Assembly: GCF_000739695.1 (NCBI RefSeq)
Contig: NZ_BBIO01000006.1
Coordinates: forward strand, 62,001 to 126,000
Source of the DNA: Tepidicaulis marinus
GTDB taxonomy: Bacteria; Pseudomonadota; Alphaproteobacteria; Parvibaculales; Parvibaculaceae
Reading direction: 5' to 3'
DNA: 64,000 bases
This document shows positions 55,862 to 63,433 of the stretch, one piece after another. A program made the position numbers and the translations under genes. Below the pieces are notes generated by a model. It made no database searches and was not told the origin of the DNA. It was given only the letters and a program-made list of their open reading frames with translations. How positions within the stretch are numbered: position 1 is the stretch's first letter; each line of letters begins with the position of its first letter.

Positions 55862-56092
55862 TTAATGGTCGTTTTCCGGATCGAGCAGCTTATGCAGATG
55901 CACGATGAAATAGCGGGTGCGGGCGCTGTCCACGTTTTTCTGGGAAACGTCCTTCCAGGCGTTATAGGCGCTGGCATAATCGGGATAGATGCCCACCACA
56001 TCGAGCTTGTTCACATCCTCGAACGTCACCCCTTGCAGGTCCGACAACTCGCCGCCGAAGACGAGATGGAGAAGCTGTTTGTCGTCGCTCAT
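55862..56092 (-). CDS. DUF4170 domain-containing protein
   Basis: A 76-residue protein beginning MSDDKQLLHLVFGGEL, with GIYPDYASAYNAWKDVSQKN and a histidine-rich end, matching DUF4170. Small alphaproteobacterial protein of unknown function that routinely sits upstream of the MsbA-like/DUF374/waaA block. It may be co-transcribed with the ABC transporter (169-nt gap). Confidence 0.88.
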   Translation of the reverse strand: MSDDKQLLHLVFGGELSDLQGVTFEDVNKLDVVGIYPDYASAYNAWKDVSQKNVDSARTRYFIVHLHKLLDPENDH

Positions 56093-56205
56093 GAAAGAAC
56101 CTCGCCGGTCATCTTAAGGGGAGCGCTGAATTTACCATGTTTGCGCGGGACTGGCATCCGGCATTCGCCTGAGCCTTGCACTCTTGGAGGGATAAGCCCT
56201 TCGCC

Positions 56206-57024
56206 TTAAGGAAGCGTGATCTTGCCGGTCCGCGCGATGATCGCCTGATAAAGGGCGGGGCCCGCGGCAATGAAGCTGCGGTGCTTCGTGTCTTCCCGGT
56301 TATAGATGAGCGGGGCGCCCTGATGATCGGTGACCTTGCCGCCTGCTTCGTGGATCAAGAGATCGGCGGCGGCAATGTCCCAGTCGTTCTTGCGGTTGAG
56401 CGCCATGGCGGCATCCGCCTGCCCGCAGGCGACAAGCGCGAGGCGGTAGGCAACGGAATTGCGGTCCACGATCTCCATCTCCGGCCAGGGCTCGCGCCAG
56501 GCCGGGTGCTTGAACATCGGTCCGAAGGCGGCCATGCGGCAGCCATCTATCGCGTCGCAGGCGCTCACCTGAATGGGCGCGCCGTTGAGCCGCGCACCGC
56601 CGCCCGACACCGCTTCGAAAAACTCGTCCATCGCCGGATTGAAGACCGCGCCGAGAACGGGCCGGCCTTCTTCCACCAGCGCGCCGCAAATCGTGAAATG
56701 CGGTTTGCCTTTGATGAAGGCGCGGGTGCCGTCGATGGGATCGATGACCCAGACGCGGGTCCGCGTCAGGCGGCGCGCATCGTCTTCGGTTTCCTCCGAG
56801 AGCCAGCCGTAACCCGGCCGTGCGTCTTGCAGCCGCTCGGCAAGGAGCGCATTGACCGCAAGATCGGCCTCGCTGACCGGATCGCCCTTGCTCTTTTCCC
56901 AATGCTTGGCATCGGCCTTGTAATAGGTCAGCGCCAAGGCGCCGGCCTCGCGCACGGCCTTGCATAAAAGCGCGTGATCCTCCGCCCGCTCATTAGGGGC
57001 GGTGTGCTGATCAGTTCCCGGCAA
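56206..57024 (-). CDS. Inositol monophosphatase family / 3'(2'),5'-bisphosphate nucleotidase (CysQ-like)
   Basis: A 272-residue magnesium-dependent phosphatase. The metal site WVIDPIDGTRAFIKG (DPxDGT), SEETEDD for the first metal and the C-terminal WDIAAADLLIHEAGG block are present. Members hydrolyse inositol phosphates, PAP or similar. CysQ-type function (PAP to AMP) is likely for a gene in this neighbourhood but not proved. It overlaps pmbA by 14 bp on the same strand. Confidence 0.9.
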   Translation of the reverse strand: MPGTDQHTAPNERAEDHALLCKAVREAGALALTYYKADAKHWEKSKGDPVSEADLAVNALLAERLQDARPGYGWLSEETEDDARRLTRTRVWVIDPIDGTRAFIKGKPHFTICGALVEEGRPVLGAVFNPAMDEFFEAVSGGGARLNGAPIQVSACDAIDGCRMAAFGPMFKHPAWREPWPEMEIVDRNSVAYRLALVACGQADAAMALNRKNDWDIAAADLLIHEAGGKVTDHQGAPLIYNREDTKHRSFIAAGPALYQAIIARTGKITLP

Positions 57025-58348
57025 CGGTCATTCCTTCGATGCGCAGAGTCGGCGCGTTCATGCCGTAGCGGAAGGTGAGATCACTGGCAAGGGTAAGGTG
57101 CGCGAACATCTCTTTCAGATTGCCGGCAACGGTGATCTCGCTCACCGGATAGGCAAGCTTGCCTTTCTCGATCCAGAAGCCCGACGCGCCGCGGCTATAA
57201 TCGCCGGTGACGCCATTGACGCCCATGCCGATCATCTCGGTCACATAAAGCCCGTTTTCGATATCGCCGATCAGCTCTTCGGGCGAAAGCGTGCCCGCTT
57301 CCATATAAAGATTGGTGGGGCCGGGGGACGGCGGGGCGCCCGTGCCGCGGCTTGCATGGCCCGTGCTTTTCAGCCCGAGCTGCTTGGCGGTGGAAATGTC
57401 GAGCAGCCAGGTTTTCAAAACCCCGTCTTCGACAATGGCCTGCCGCGTGGTTTGAACGCCTTCACCGTCGAAAGGCTTGGAGCGCAACCCGCGTTTTTTC
57501 AAGGGATCGTCGATAATGCGCACACCCTTGGCAAATACCGCCTCGCCCATCTTCTTTTGCAAAAAGCTCGTGCCGCGCGCAACGCTTGCCCCGGAAATCG
57601 CCCCGGCGAAATGGCTGAGCAAACCGTTGCTGACGCGCGGATCGTAGATGATGGGCACGGCTTGTGATTTGACCTTGCGCGCACCGAGCCGACGCACGGC
57701 TTTTTCACCCGCGCGCCTGCCGATTTCTTCTGCCGCTTCCAGGTCTTCCAGAAACCGGGCGGAGGAAAAATCATAATCCCGCTCCATCGCCGTGCCTTCC
57801 CCGGCAAGGACGGAAGCGGAAAGCGAATGCGTGCTGCCCGTATAAGAGCCGGTGAAACCCGCGCTTGTCGCAAGATAGACGGAGCCGCGCCCGAAGCTTG
57901 CCCCGGCGCCGCTCGAATTCGTCACGCCTTTTACGGCAAGGGCGGCCTCTTCCGCGCGCAGCGCCGTCTCCATCAAGGTTTCGGCGGGCACATCGCTGCC
58001 ATCGTCAAGCTCGAGATCGGGAAAGGCGGTGGCCAGAAGCTCCTTGCCCGCAAGCCCGCAATAAGGATCGGGCGGGGCGACCTTGGCCATGGCGACGGCG
58101 CGCTCGGTCAGCGCGCTCAAGGTCTCGGGCAGAAAGTCGGTGGAGGAGACAACCGCCTGGCGCTCGCCCACGAAAACCCGAAGACCGAGATCGCGCCCTT
58201 CCGAACGCTCGATGTCTTCTGCCTTGCCGAGACGGCAGGAGGCGGAAAGAGATGTGCTTTCGAAGAGAACGGCCTCGGCGGCATCCGCGCCGGCCGCGCG
58301 GGCGGCTTTGACCAGATGGTGAACGATGTCGAGAGGTTGTGTGGACAT
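57011..58348 (-). CDS. pmbA: TldD/PmbA family metallopeptidase component (PmbA)
   Basis: A 445-residue protein of the PmbA half of the TldD/PmbA complex. The GLRVFVGERQAVVSSTD block, the central GLLSHFAGAISGAS segment, RIIDDPLKKRGLRSKPFDGE and GASGFWIEKGKLAYPVSEI are conserved. Unlike TldD it lacks the HExxxH zinc motif. With TldD it degrades unfolded or modified peptides. tldD itself is not in the window. Confidence 0.92.
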   Translation of the reverse strand: MSTQPLDIVHHLVKAARAAGADAAEAVLFESTSLSASCRLGKAEDIERSEGRDLGLRVFVGERQAVVSSTDFLPETLSALTERAVAMAKVAPPDPYCGLAGKELLATAFPDLELDDGSDVPAETLMETALRAEEAALAVKGVTNSSGAGASFGRGSVYLATSAGFTGSYTGSTHSLSASVLAGEGTAMERDYDFSSARFLEDLEAAEEIGRRAGEKAVRRLGARKVKSQAVPIIYDPRVSNGLLSHFAGAISGASVARGTSFLQKKMGEAVFAKGVRIIDDPLKKRGLRSKPFDGEGVQTTRQAIVEDGVLKTWLLDISTAKQLGLKSTGHASRGTGAPPSPGPTNLYMEAGTLSPEELIGDIENGLYVTEMIGMGVNGVTGDYSRGASGFWIEKGKLAYPVSEITVAGNLKEMFAHLTLASDLTFRYGMNAPTLRIEGMTVAGN

Positions 58349-58380
58349 GAAAGCTCCTGAGAAGGGGGCCGGACGAAATA

Positions 58381-58407
58381 GCCCCCGTCCTTATATAGGG
58401 CGGGGGC
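58381..58407 (-). terminator. GC-rich hairpin after MAPEG gene
   Basis: GCCCCCGTCCT (58381-58391) and AGGGCGGGGGC (58397-58407) form an 11-bp stem with one G-U pair and a 5-nt loop. On the minus strand it is followed by TATTTC. It lies between the MAPEG stop and the pmbA start. Confidence 0.5.
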
Positions 58408-58455
58408 CGGGTTTCAAAATCGGGCGCTTGAAATGCCGCTATTGCGCGCTGGTAC

Positions 58456-58854
58456 TCAAATAAAAGCGTAATAAAGGCAGCCGAGCCCGGCGACGAGCAG
58501 CGCCACCCAGGTCAAAAGCGTGCCGACAAGGCGCGGCGGCGAGCTGTCGGAGGTGCGCGAGACGCCGATTGCGTGAAGAAGACGGCCGAGGGTCAACAGC
58601 ACGCCGATCCCGTGAATGACCCAGATCGAGGCGCCGAGCGAGGCGACGACGAGAAGGCCGATCAGGCCGATAGGCGTATATTCCACATTCGTGATGTGGG
58701 CGCGGCTGGCATTGTAAAGCCCGCTATCCTCGCCCGTGCCGGTCATGACTTTCGCGCGCACCCGGTTCGATGAAACGCGGTAGGCCAGAATGAGATTGAG
58801 AAGAATGTTGAGCCCGGCATAAAGGCCGAGCATCTGCAATGCATAAGCTGTCAT
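58456..58854 (-). CDS. MAPEG family membrane protein
   Basis: A 132-residue protein with four hydrophobic helices and the MAPEG-type segment NASRAHITNVEYTPIGLIGL, plus GVLLTLGRLLHAIGV. MAPEG proteins are membrane glutathione transferases or peroxidases; bacterial members are mostly uncharacterised. Its upstream region carries an 11-bp tandem repeat shared with the divergent gene at 59124. Confidence 0.87.
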   Translation of the reverse strand: MTAYALQMLGLYAGLNILLNLILAYRVSSNRVRAKVMTGTGEDSGLYNASRAHITNVEYTPIGLIGLLVVASLGASIWVIHGIGVLLTLGRLLHAIGVSRTSDSSPPRLVGTLLTWVALLVAGLGCLYYAFI

Positions 58855-59005
58855 TTTGTCCCTCCCGGAGAAATCTCCGTCCCCTTGCGCCCGGCGCTTT
58901 CACCGGGCTGATTCGTTTGTGCCGGATAAAAGTTTATCACGGCCCGGCCCGGGGCGGGGCGGCGGACGATGGCGCGGCTGTTTTCCAGGTTCCCGGCAGG
59001 CTCCC

Positions 59006-59049
59006 GGCAAATCCCCGGCAAATCCCCGGCAAATCCCCGGCAAATCCCC
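59006..59049. repeat. Four-copy 11-bp tandem repeat in a divergent promoter region
   Basis: Four exact units GGCAAATCCCC at 59006-59016, 59017-59027, 59028-59038 and 59039-59049, followed by a partial GGAAAATC and preceded by related CCCGGCAGG text. The 11-bp period puts each unit on the same DNA face. It lies between the divergent MAPEG and DUF6101-like genes, about 75 bp from the latter's start. Confidence 0.88.
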
Positions 59050-59123
59050 GGAAAATCGGGAGAAATTTGCAAAGCGGCGAAAAAGTTAACTCCTCGCAAA
59101 CCTTGCCCGCCTAGGCTGGAGGC

Positions 59124-59729
59124 ATGAGCGATTGGTGGACGAAAAACATGACACGGGCCGGGGCCCGCCGGAATTGGCGCGATGGCGAAATCGACGCCGA
59201 TCCCTATCTCATGCCCGCTTACACGGCAGGGCCCGCGCAGGATCTGCCGCGCCGCGCCGCCGGCTTCATCCGCTATGCCGCGATCTACCGGGACATGGTG
59301 GTGGTGAACGATTCATCGCCGCTTTTCGGTGTCTGGACCTGGCGGGAAAGCACCCGCGGCTATAAGGGCGTCTCCATCCGCGTGGCCTACCGGCGCGGGG
59401 AGACGAAAGAGCCCGTCATCATCGTCGAGCTTATTCATCCCGATGCCGCCAAAAACGTGCTGCTTCATGTGTCTTTCGACGGGGCCGACGCTTCGGCGCG
59501 CTGGCGTTCCTGGTCGAAGGAGCTCGGCCTTCCCGCCCTCGTGGAAGACAGAAGCGGGGAAACCCGCCTGGCCGATCCCAAACTCGGGGGCGTCTTTCTC
59601 GGCGAGCCCCAGCCGCATAAAAGGGCAAGCGCGCTTTCCGCCCGCCGCCCCCTTTCCTTCGGCTATACCGGCCGCGGGCGCTATTGGCCCGACCGTTTGG
59701 TGACCGGCACCCGCCCGCACGCTTACTGA
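59124..59729 (+). CDS. Hypothetical protein, DUF6101-like
   Basis: A 201-residue protein without signal peptide or membrane helix. The C-terminal half has IHPDAAKNVLLHVSFDG, RWRSWSKELGLPALVEDRSG and a basic LSARRPLSF end, a pattern I associate with DUF6101 proteins of Rhizobiales-type bacteria (soluble, PilZ-like size). No enzyme motif is visible. It is convergent with the enoyl-CoA hydratase gene (13 nt). The assignment is from memory of the pattern, so moderate. Confidence 0.55.
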   Translation: MSDWWTKNMTRAGARRNWRDGEIDADPYLMPAYTAGPAQDLPRRAAGFIRYAAIYRDMVVVNDSSPLFGVWTWRESTRGYKGVSIRVAYRRGETKEPVIIVELIHPDAAKNVLLHVSFDGADASARWRSWSKELGLPALVEDRSGETRLADPKLGGVFLGEPQPHKRASALSARRPLSFGYTGRGRYWPDRLVTGTRPHAY

Positions 59730-59742
59730 GCCGATTTGCGCC

Positions 59743-60525
59743 TTACGCGACCTTCGTGAAATCCGGCGCGCGTTTTTCCGCGAAGGCTAAGGCCGCTTCG
59801 GCGAATTCGGCCGTTTGCAGCTGCGCGCCGAATATCTTGCTTTCGCCGTCCATGCGCGCGGCGATTTCAGCCAGTTCGCCGCGGGCAAGTTTCTTTGTGG
59901 CTTTGACCGCGCCCGGCGCTTTGGCGGCAAGAGCGCTGGCGGCGGCGCGGGCGGTTTTCATCAGCTCCGCGTCCGGCACCGTGGCCGCGACAAGGCCGAT
60001 GCGCTCGGCTTCTTCCGCCCCGACTTTGCGCCCGAGAAGGAACATCTCATTTGCCTTTTGCGTGCCGATGGCGCGCGGCAAGAGGAGGCTGGAGGCCGCT
60101 TCCGGCACAAGGCCGAGATTGACGAAAGGCGTCTGGAACGTCGCAGCTTCACCTGCATAAACAAGATCGCAGTGCAAAAGCATGGTCACGCCGACGCCGA
60201 TGGCAAGCCCGTTCACTGCGGCGATGAGCGGCTTTTCACAATAAAGAATGGCCTTGAGATACCGCGCGACCGGCGGCTCGCCGTCGCGCGGCGCGCTGCC
60301 CGCGCCGGCAAAATCGGCAATGTCGTTGCCGGCCGTAAAGGCATCGCCCGCGCCGGTCAGCAGAATGACACGCACATTCTTGTCGTCCTGCGCGGCGTTG
60401 ATGGCATCGGCGGCCGCGCCATACATCGCCTGCGTCAAAGCGTTTTTCTTTTCCGGCCGATTGAAGGTCAGGGTCAAAATGCCGTCGCTGAGCTCCTGGC
60501 TCAAATGCTCGCAAGCCTGTGTCAT
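59743..60525 (-). CDS. Enoyl-CoA hydratase/isomerase family protein
   Basis: A 260-residue crotonase-fold enzyme. The CoA-binding RPEKKNALTQAMY, the oxyanion GNDIADF and AAVNGLAIGVGVTML, and the position of the acidic residue in GLVPEAAS (Glu) fit the family. It hydrates or isomerises acyl-CoAs in beta-oxidation-type pathways. It starts 12 nt after the marR stop on the same strand and is therefore probably under MarR control. Confidence 0.88.
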   Translation of the reverse strand: MTQACEHLSQELSDGILTLTFNRPEKKNALTQAMYGAAADAINAAQDDKNVRVILLTGAGDAFTAGNDIADFAGAGSAPRDGEPPVARYLKAILYCEKPLIAAVNGLAIGVGVTMLLHCDLVYAGEAATFQTPFVNLGLVPEAASSLLLPRAIGTQKANEMFLLGRKVGAEEAERIGLVAATVPDAELMKTARAAASALAAKAPGAVKATKKLARGELAEIAARMDGESKIFGAQLQTAEFAEAALAFAEKRAPDFTKVA

Positions 60526-60537
60526 GGGGCGTACTCC

Positions 60538-61017
60538 TTAAGCTGAGGGGGAAGAGAGAGCGGCAGGCAGCGGCGCGCTTTTGCCGCCGCTCCCGCGTTC
60601 GATGATGGACAGAAGAAAGGTTTCGATGAGCCGGGCTTCCTCGGCGCTGAGGCCTGCCAGAAGCTCCGCATTGGCTTTTTGAACTTCCGGCCCGCCTTTT
60701 TTCACGAGCCGCTTTCCTTCGGCGGTGATGAAAAGCCGCGTGGCGCGCCCGTCTTCGGTATCCGCCATACGCCGCACGAGGCCGGCTTTTTCCAGCCGCT
60801 GCGCGAGTGTCGTTACCGCCGAGCGGTTCATGCGCATGGCACCCGCCAGATAGCTCATCAGGCAGCCATCGTTTGCCTTGATGATGAAAAGCGCGCTCAT
60901 CTGCACCGAACTGATGCCGAGCTTTTCCATCAGCTTTCGGTCCGCTTCCTTGAAAAGCGTGTGATGGGCGAGATGCATCAGATGAAACAGGCGGGGCGGG
61001 CTCAACCGGCGCTCCAT
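60538..61017 (-). CDS. MarR family transcriptional regulator
   Basis: A 159-residue MarR-type winged helix protein. VQMSALFIIKANDGCLMSYL and MNRSAVTTLAQRLEKAGLVR form the recognition region, and MADTEDGRATRLFITAEGKR the wing. It forms an operon with the enoyl-CoA hydratase gene. A 13-bp perfect inverted repeat overlaps its start codon, a likely autoregulatory operator. Ligand is probably an acyl-CoA or aromatic acid (inference). Confidence 0.9.
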   Translation of the reverse strand: MERRLSPPRLFHLMHLAHHTLFKEADRKLMEKLGISSVQMSALFIIKANDGCLMSYLAGAMRMNRSAVTTLAQRLEKAGLVRRMADTEDGRATRLFITAEGKRLVKKGGPEVQKANAELLAGLSAEEARLIETFLLSIIERGSGGKSAPLPAALSSPSA

Positions 61018-61061
61018 TTAATTCACGTATGAAGTAAATTGTACATAGGTGAATTAAATGG
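61014..61061. promoter_or_regulatory. Large inverted repeat over the marR start (operator)
   Basis: CCATTTAATTCAC (61014-61026) and GTGAATTAAATGG (61049-61061) are perfect 13-bp arms separated by 22 bp. The left arm contains the marR start codon (61015-61017). The spacer holds the half-palindromes CACGTATG and GTACATAG. Position and symmetry indicate a MarR binding region that would block marR translation and transcription start. Confidence 0.72.
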
Positions 61062-61104
61062 AGGAGTCAATGGGCGCCGAAAAGATCAGGGGGAGCAGAA
61101 TGAA

Positions 61105-62196
61105 TCAGTTCCACCGCACCCAGCGCCCGTGGAAATCGGCGCGGCCGATTTCGGTGTCGGTACCCTGCGGCCAGAGGCGGAGGCGAAGGGCGGCGGAGCT
61201 TGCGTCTTTCGCATCGGCTTCCATGGAAAACCAGGCAAGAGGCGCGTCATTACTTGTCTGCTCTGCGGCGCCTTTCATGATCTTTTCGATCTCAGCTTTC
61301 GTTTTCTGCGGCAGGTATTGCCAGACAATGGTGTGAAAGAGAAGCCGCACGCGGCCGCTCTCACCGGGCGTTGAAAAATACTCTGCGATCCATGCCGCTG
61401 CATCCGCTCTGTCCGCCTCAAGGCCCGCTTCAGCGGTCGCTTTCAGCGCGGCTTCTATCCGTGCAAGGCGTGCCGTCTGATCCGGCCAAATGTAGGAGAG
61501 CAGGCGTTCGCGCGCCTTAACATCCGAGGCGGGCAGGGGATTGAGATCGCAGCCCCGGCGCGCGCCGATTTTAAGCGGGGCGCCGAGCGGCGGCAGCGGT
61601 CCTTCCCAGCGCGAGGTGATGGTAACGGGCAAGGCGCCGTCCCGGCGGTGCATGCCTTCCGGCGTTTCAAGCTCGTAAGCATAGCGGTCGAAGGAAAGAT
61701 TGAGCGACGCGCTGGCACCGATCTCGTAAATGTCGAGGGGCAGGCGGGTTTTCTCGGCGATATGAAGCGCCCCGCCAAGCAGCGCGCTCGACCGGGAGAC
61801 TTCATTCGTCTGCGGCGCGCTTTCGAGCCAGGCCGTGAGGAAAGCGTCTTCCGCTTCTATCGCCGCCTCAAGCGCGGACTTGAGCGCGGCATCGTCCGCG
61901 CTCTTCGGCGGATAGACCTCTTGCAGCACGGCGCTGCCCGCCCGCCGCAGCGCATGGAAAGCCCCTGCCGCGCGCAGCGCCAGAGCATCGGCGGCAGGAT
62001 CGCGTCCTTCTTCCGCGCTCCAGCCCAGCACTTTAGTGCCAAAGGCGCTCTTGCGGCTCAAAAGAGAAGGGAGCAGGCGGCAGACCCGCCCGGTGAAGGG
62101 CGAGCCCAGCGCCTCGCAAGCCGCGGCCTGCTTGGCAAAATGTTCCGGCACGGAAAGGCGCTCTTTGTTTTTGTTGGTTTCCAAAGCCGTACTCAT
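61105..62196 (-). CDS. DUF2332 family protein
   Basis: A 363-residue protein matching DUF2332: FAKQAAACEALGSPFTGRVC at the N-terminus, NEVSRSSALLGGALHI, EIGASASLNLSFDRYAYEL and FHTIVWQYLP. The EIGASASLN segment resembles an SAM-type Gly-rich loop, but function is unknown. Its start overlaps the citrate synthase stop by 4 bp, so it is translationally coupled to it. Confidence 0.88.
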   Translation of the reverse strand: MSTALETNKNKERLSVPEHFAKQAAACEALGSPFTGRVCRLLPSLLSRKSAFGTKVLGWSAEEGRDPAADALALRAAGAFHALRRAGSAVLQEVYPPKSADDAALKSALEAAIEAEDAFLTAWLESAPQTNEVSRSSALLGGALHIAEKTRLPLDIYEIGASASLNLSFDRYAYELETPEGMHRRDGALPVTITSRWEGPLPPLGAPLKIGARRGCDLNPLPASDVKARERLLSYIWPDQTARLARIEAALKATAEAGLEADRADAAAWIAEYFSTPGESGRVRLLFHTIVWQYLPQKTKAEIEKIMKGAAEQTSNDAPLAWFSMEADAKDASSAALRLRLWPQGTDTEIGRADFHGRWVRWN

Positions 62197-63302
62197 GCGG
62201 CCTCCTCTGGTTCCCGGCCGGTGTAAAGCGAGGCGGGGCGGATGAGGCGGCCGATGCGCTGCTGCTCCATCGCATGGGCCGTCCAGCCGACGATCCGGCC
62301 CATGGCAAAGAGGGGCGTGAAGGCGCTGCGCGGCATGGCAAGCCCGTCGAGCAGCATGGCCGTGTAGAACTCCACATTCGTTTCAAGCGGCCTGTCAGGC
62401 TTGCGCGCTTTGAGGGCGGCAAGGGCGGCTTTTTCGACGGCCCGGGCGAGCGCCAGTTTCTCGCCCGATGGTTTGAGTTTTTCAAGCGCGGCTTTCAGCA
62501 CATCGGCGCGCGGGTCGCGCACTTTATAGATGCGGTGGCCGAAGCCCATCAGCCGTCCGCCCTTGCCAAGGGCCTCCGCGATCCAGCTTTCCGCCCGCTC
62601 CGGCGTGCCGATCGCATCGAGCATATTGAGAACGGGTTCGGGCGCCCCGCCGTGAAGCGGCCCGGTGAGCGCGGCATAAGCGCCGAGCGCGGCCCAGTCG
62701 ATGCCGGCCTGTGTGGAGGCGATGACGCGGGCGGTGAAGGTCGAAGCATTCATGCCGTGATCCATCACCGTGACGAGATAGGTGGTGAGCGCTTCTTCTC
62801 TCGCAGGCGCGGGTGTCTCCCCTGTCAGCATACGGAGGAAATCGGCGACATGGCCGCTACCCGCATCGGGGGCAAGCGGGGCTTTGCCTTCCTGCAGACG
62901 CAAAGCGGCGGCAAGAATGACGGGCACCGCGCCGGTGACGGCAAGATGCGGCGCGCTCTTTTCGCTGCCTTTCATCGCGGCAAGGCCGAGGCGCAGCGCT
63001 TCAGAGGTGCTCAAGCCTTCAAAGGCGGGAAGGAACGGGGCAAGGCGCGTGAAAGCCTCCTCCCGCGCGCGTCCAAGCGCGGCGCGGACGGCTTCGGCGC
63101 TTTCCGCCGGGCGGGCCTGAGCCTCCCCCCAGAAAGTTGCTGCCGCGCTTTCGAATGTGTGGGCGGCGGTGAAATCCTTCAGATGCGCGCCGCAGAGAAT
63201 GAGCCGGCCCGCCTGGCCGTCGACGCGGCTCAGCGCCGTTTCGGCGGCGGGAATACCTTCAAGCCCGGTAAGGGGGGAGGCAGATGAGAGGTGCGTGTTC
63301 AT
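62193..63302 (-). CDS. Citrate synthase / methylcitrate synthase family protein
   Basis: A 369-residue citrate synthase-type enzyme with DHGMNASTF (H182), GPLHGGAPE (H217), and GFGHRIYKVRDPRAD (H256). The catalytic aspartate of the usual NVDFYS motif is glutamate (NVEFYTAML, E311). The C-terminal GWTAHAMEQ and RLIRPASLY are conserved. It condenses acetyl- or propionyl-CoA with oxaloacetate, or has a related role. The start at 63302 has GGAGGG upstream. It is divergent from an HTH-citrate synthase. Confidence 0.88.
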   Translation of the reverse strand: MNTHLSSASPLTGLEGIPAAETALSRVDGQAGRLILCGAHLKDFTAAHTFESAAATFWGEAQARPAESAEAVRAALGRAREEAFTRLAPFLPAFEGLSTSEALRLGLAAMKGSEKSAPHLAVTGAVPVILAAALRLQEGKAPLAPDAGSGHVADFLRMLTGETPAPAREEALTTYLVTVMDHGMNASTFTARVIASTQAGIDWAALGAYAALTGPLHGGAPEPVLNMLDAIGTPERAESWIAEALGKGGRLMGFGHRIYKVRDPRADVLKAALEKLKPSGEKLALARAVEKAALAALKARKPDRPLETNVEFYTAMLLDGLAMPRSAFTPLFAMGRIVGWTAHAMEQQRIGRLIRPASLYTGREPEEAA

Positions 63303-63400
63303 GAAACCCTCCATAAGTGGCGATGTGGCGAGGTGTTGGGGCGCCGGAAAGACCGGCCGCTTGCCATCGAATCTGGGAGGGTTTATGGGTATGATCAATC

Positions 63401-63417
63401 TTGATTAAGCTAATCAA
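63401..63417. promoter_or_regulatory. TTGATTA-AGC-TAATCAA palindrome in divergent citrate synthase promoter
   Basis: A perfect inverted repeat with 7-bp arms and a 3-bp centre, 16 bp upstream of the HTH-citrate synthase start and about 100 bp from the other gene. TGATCAATC just to the left (63392-63400) is a related half. It is a strong operator candidate. Confidence 0.6.
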
Positions 63418-63433
63418 TATAAAGATTTCTGCG

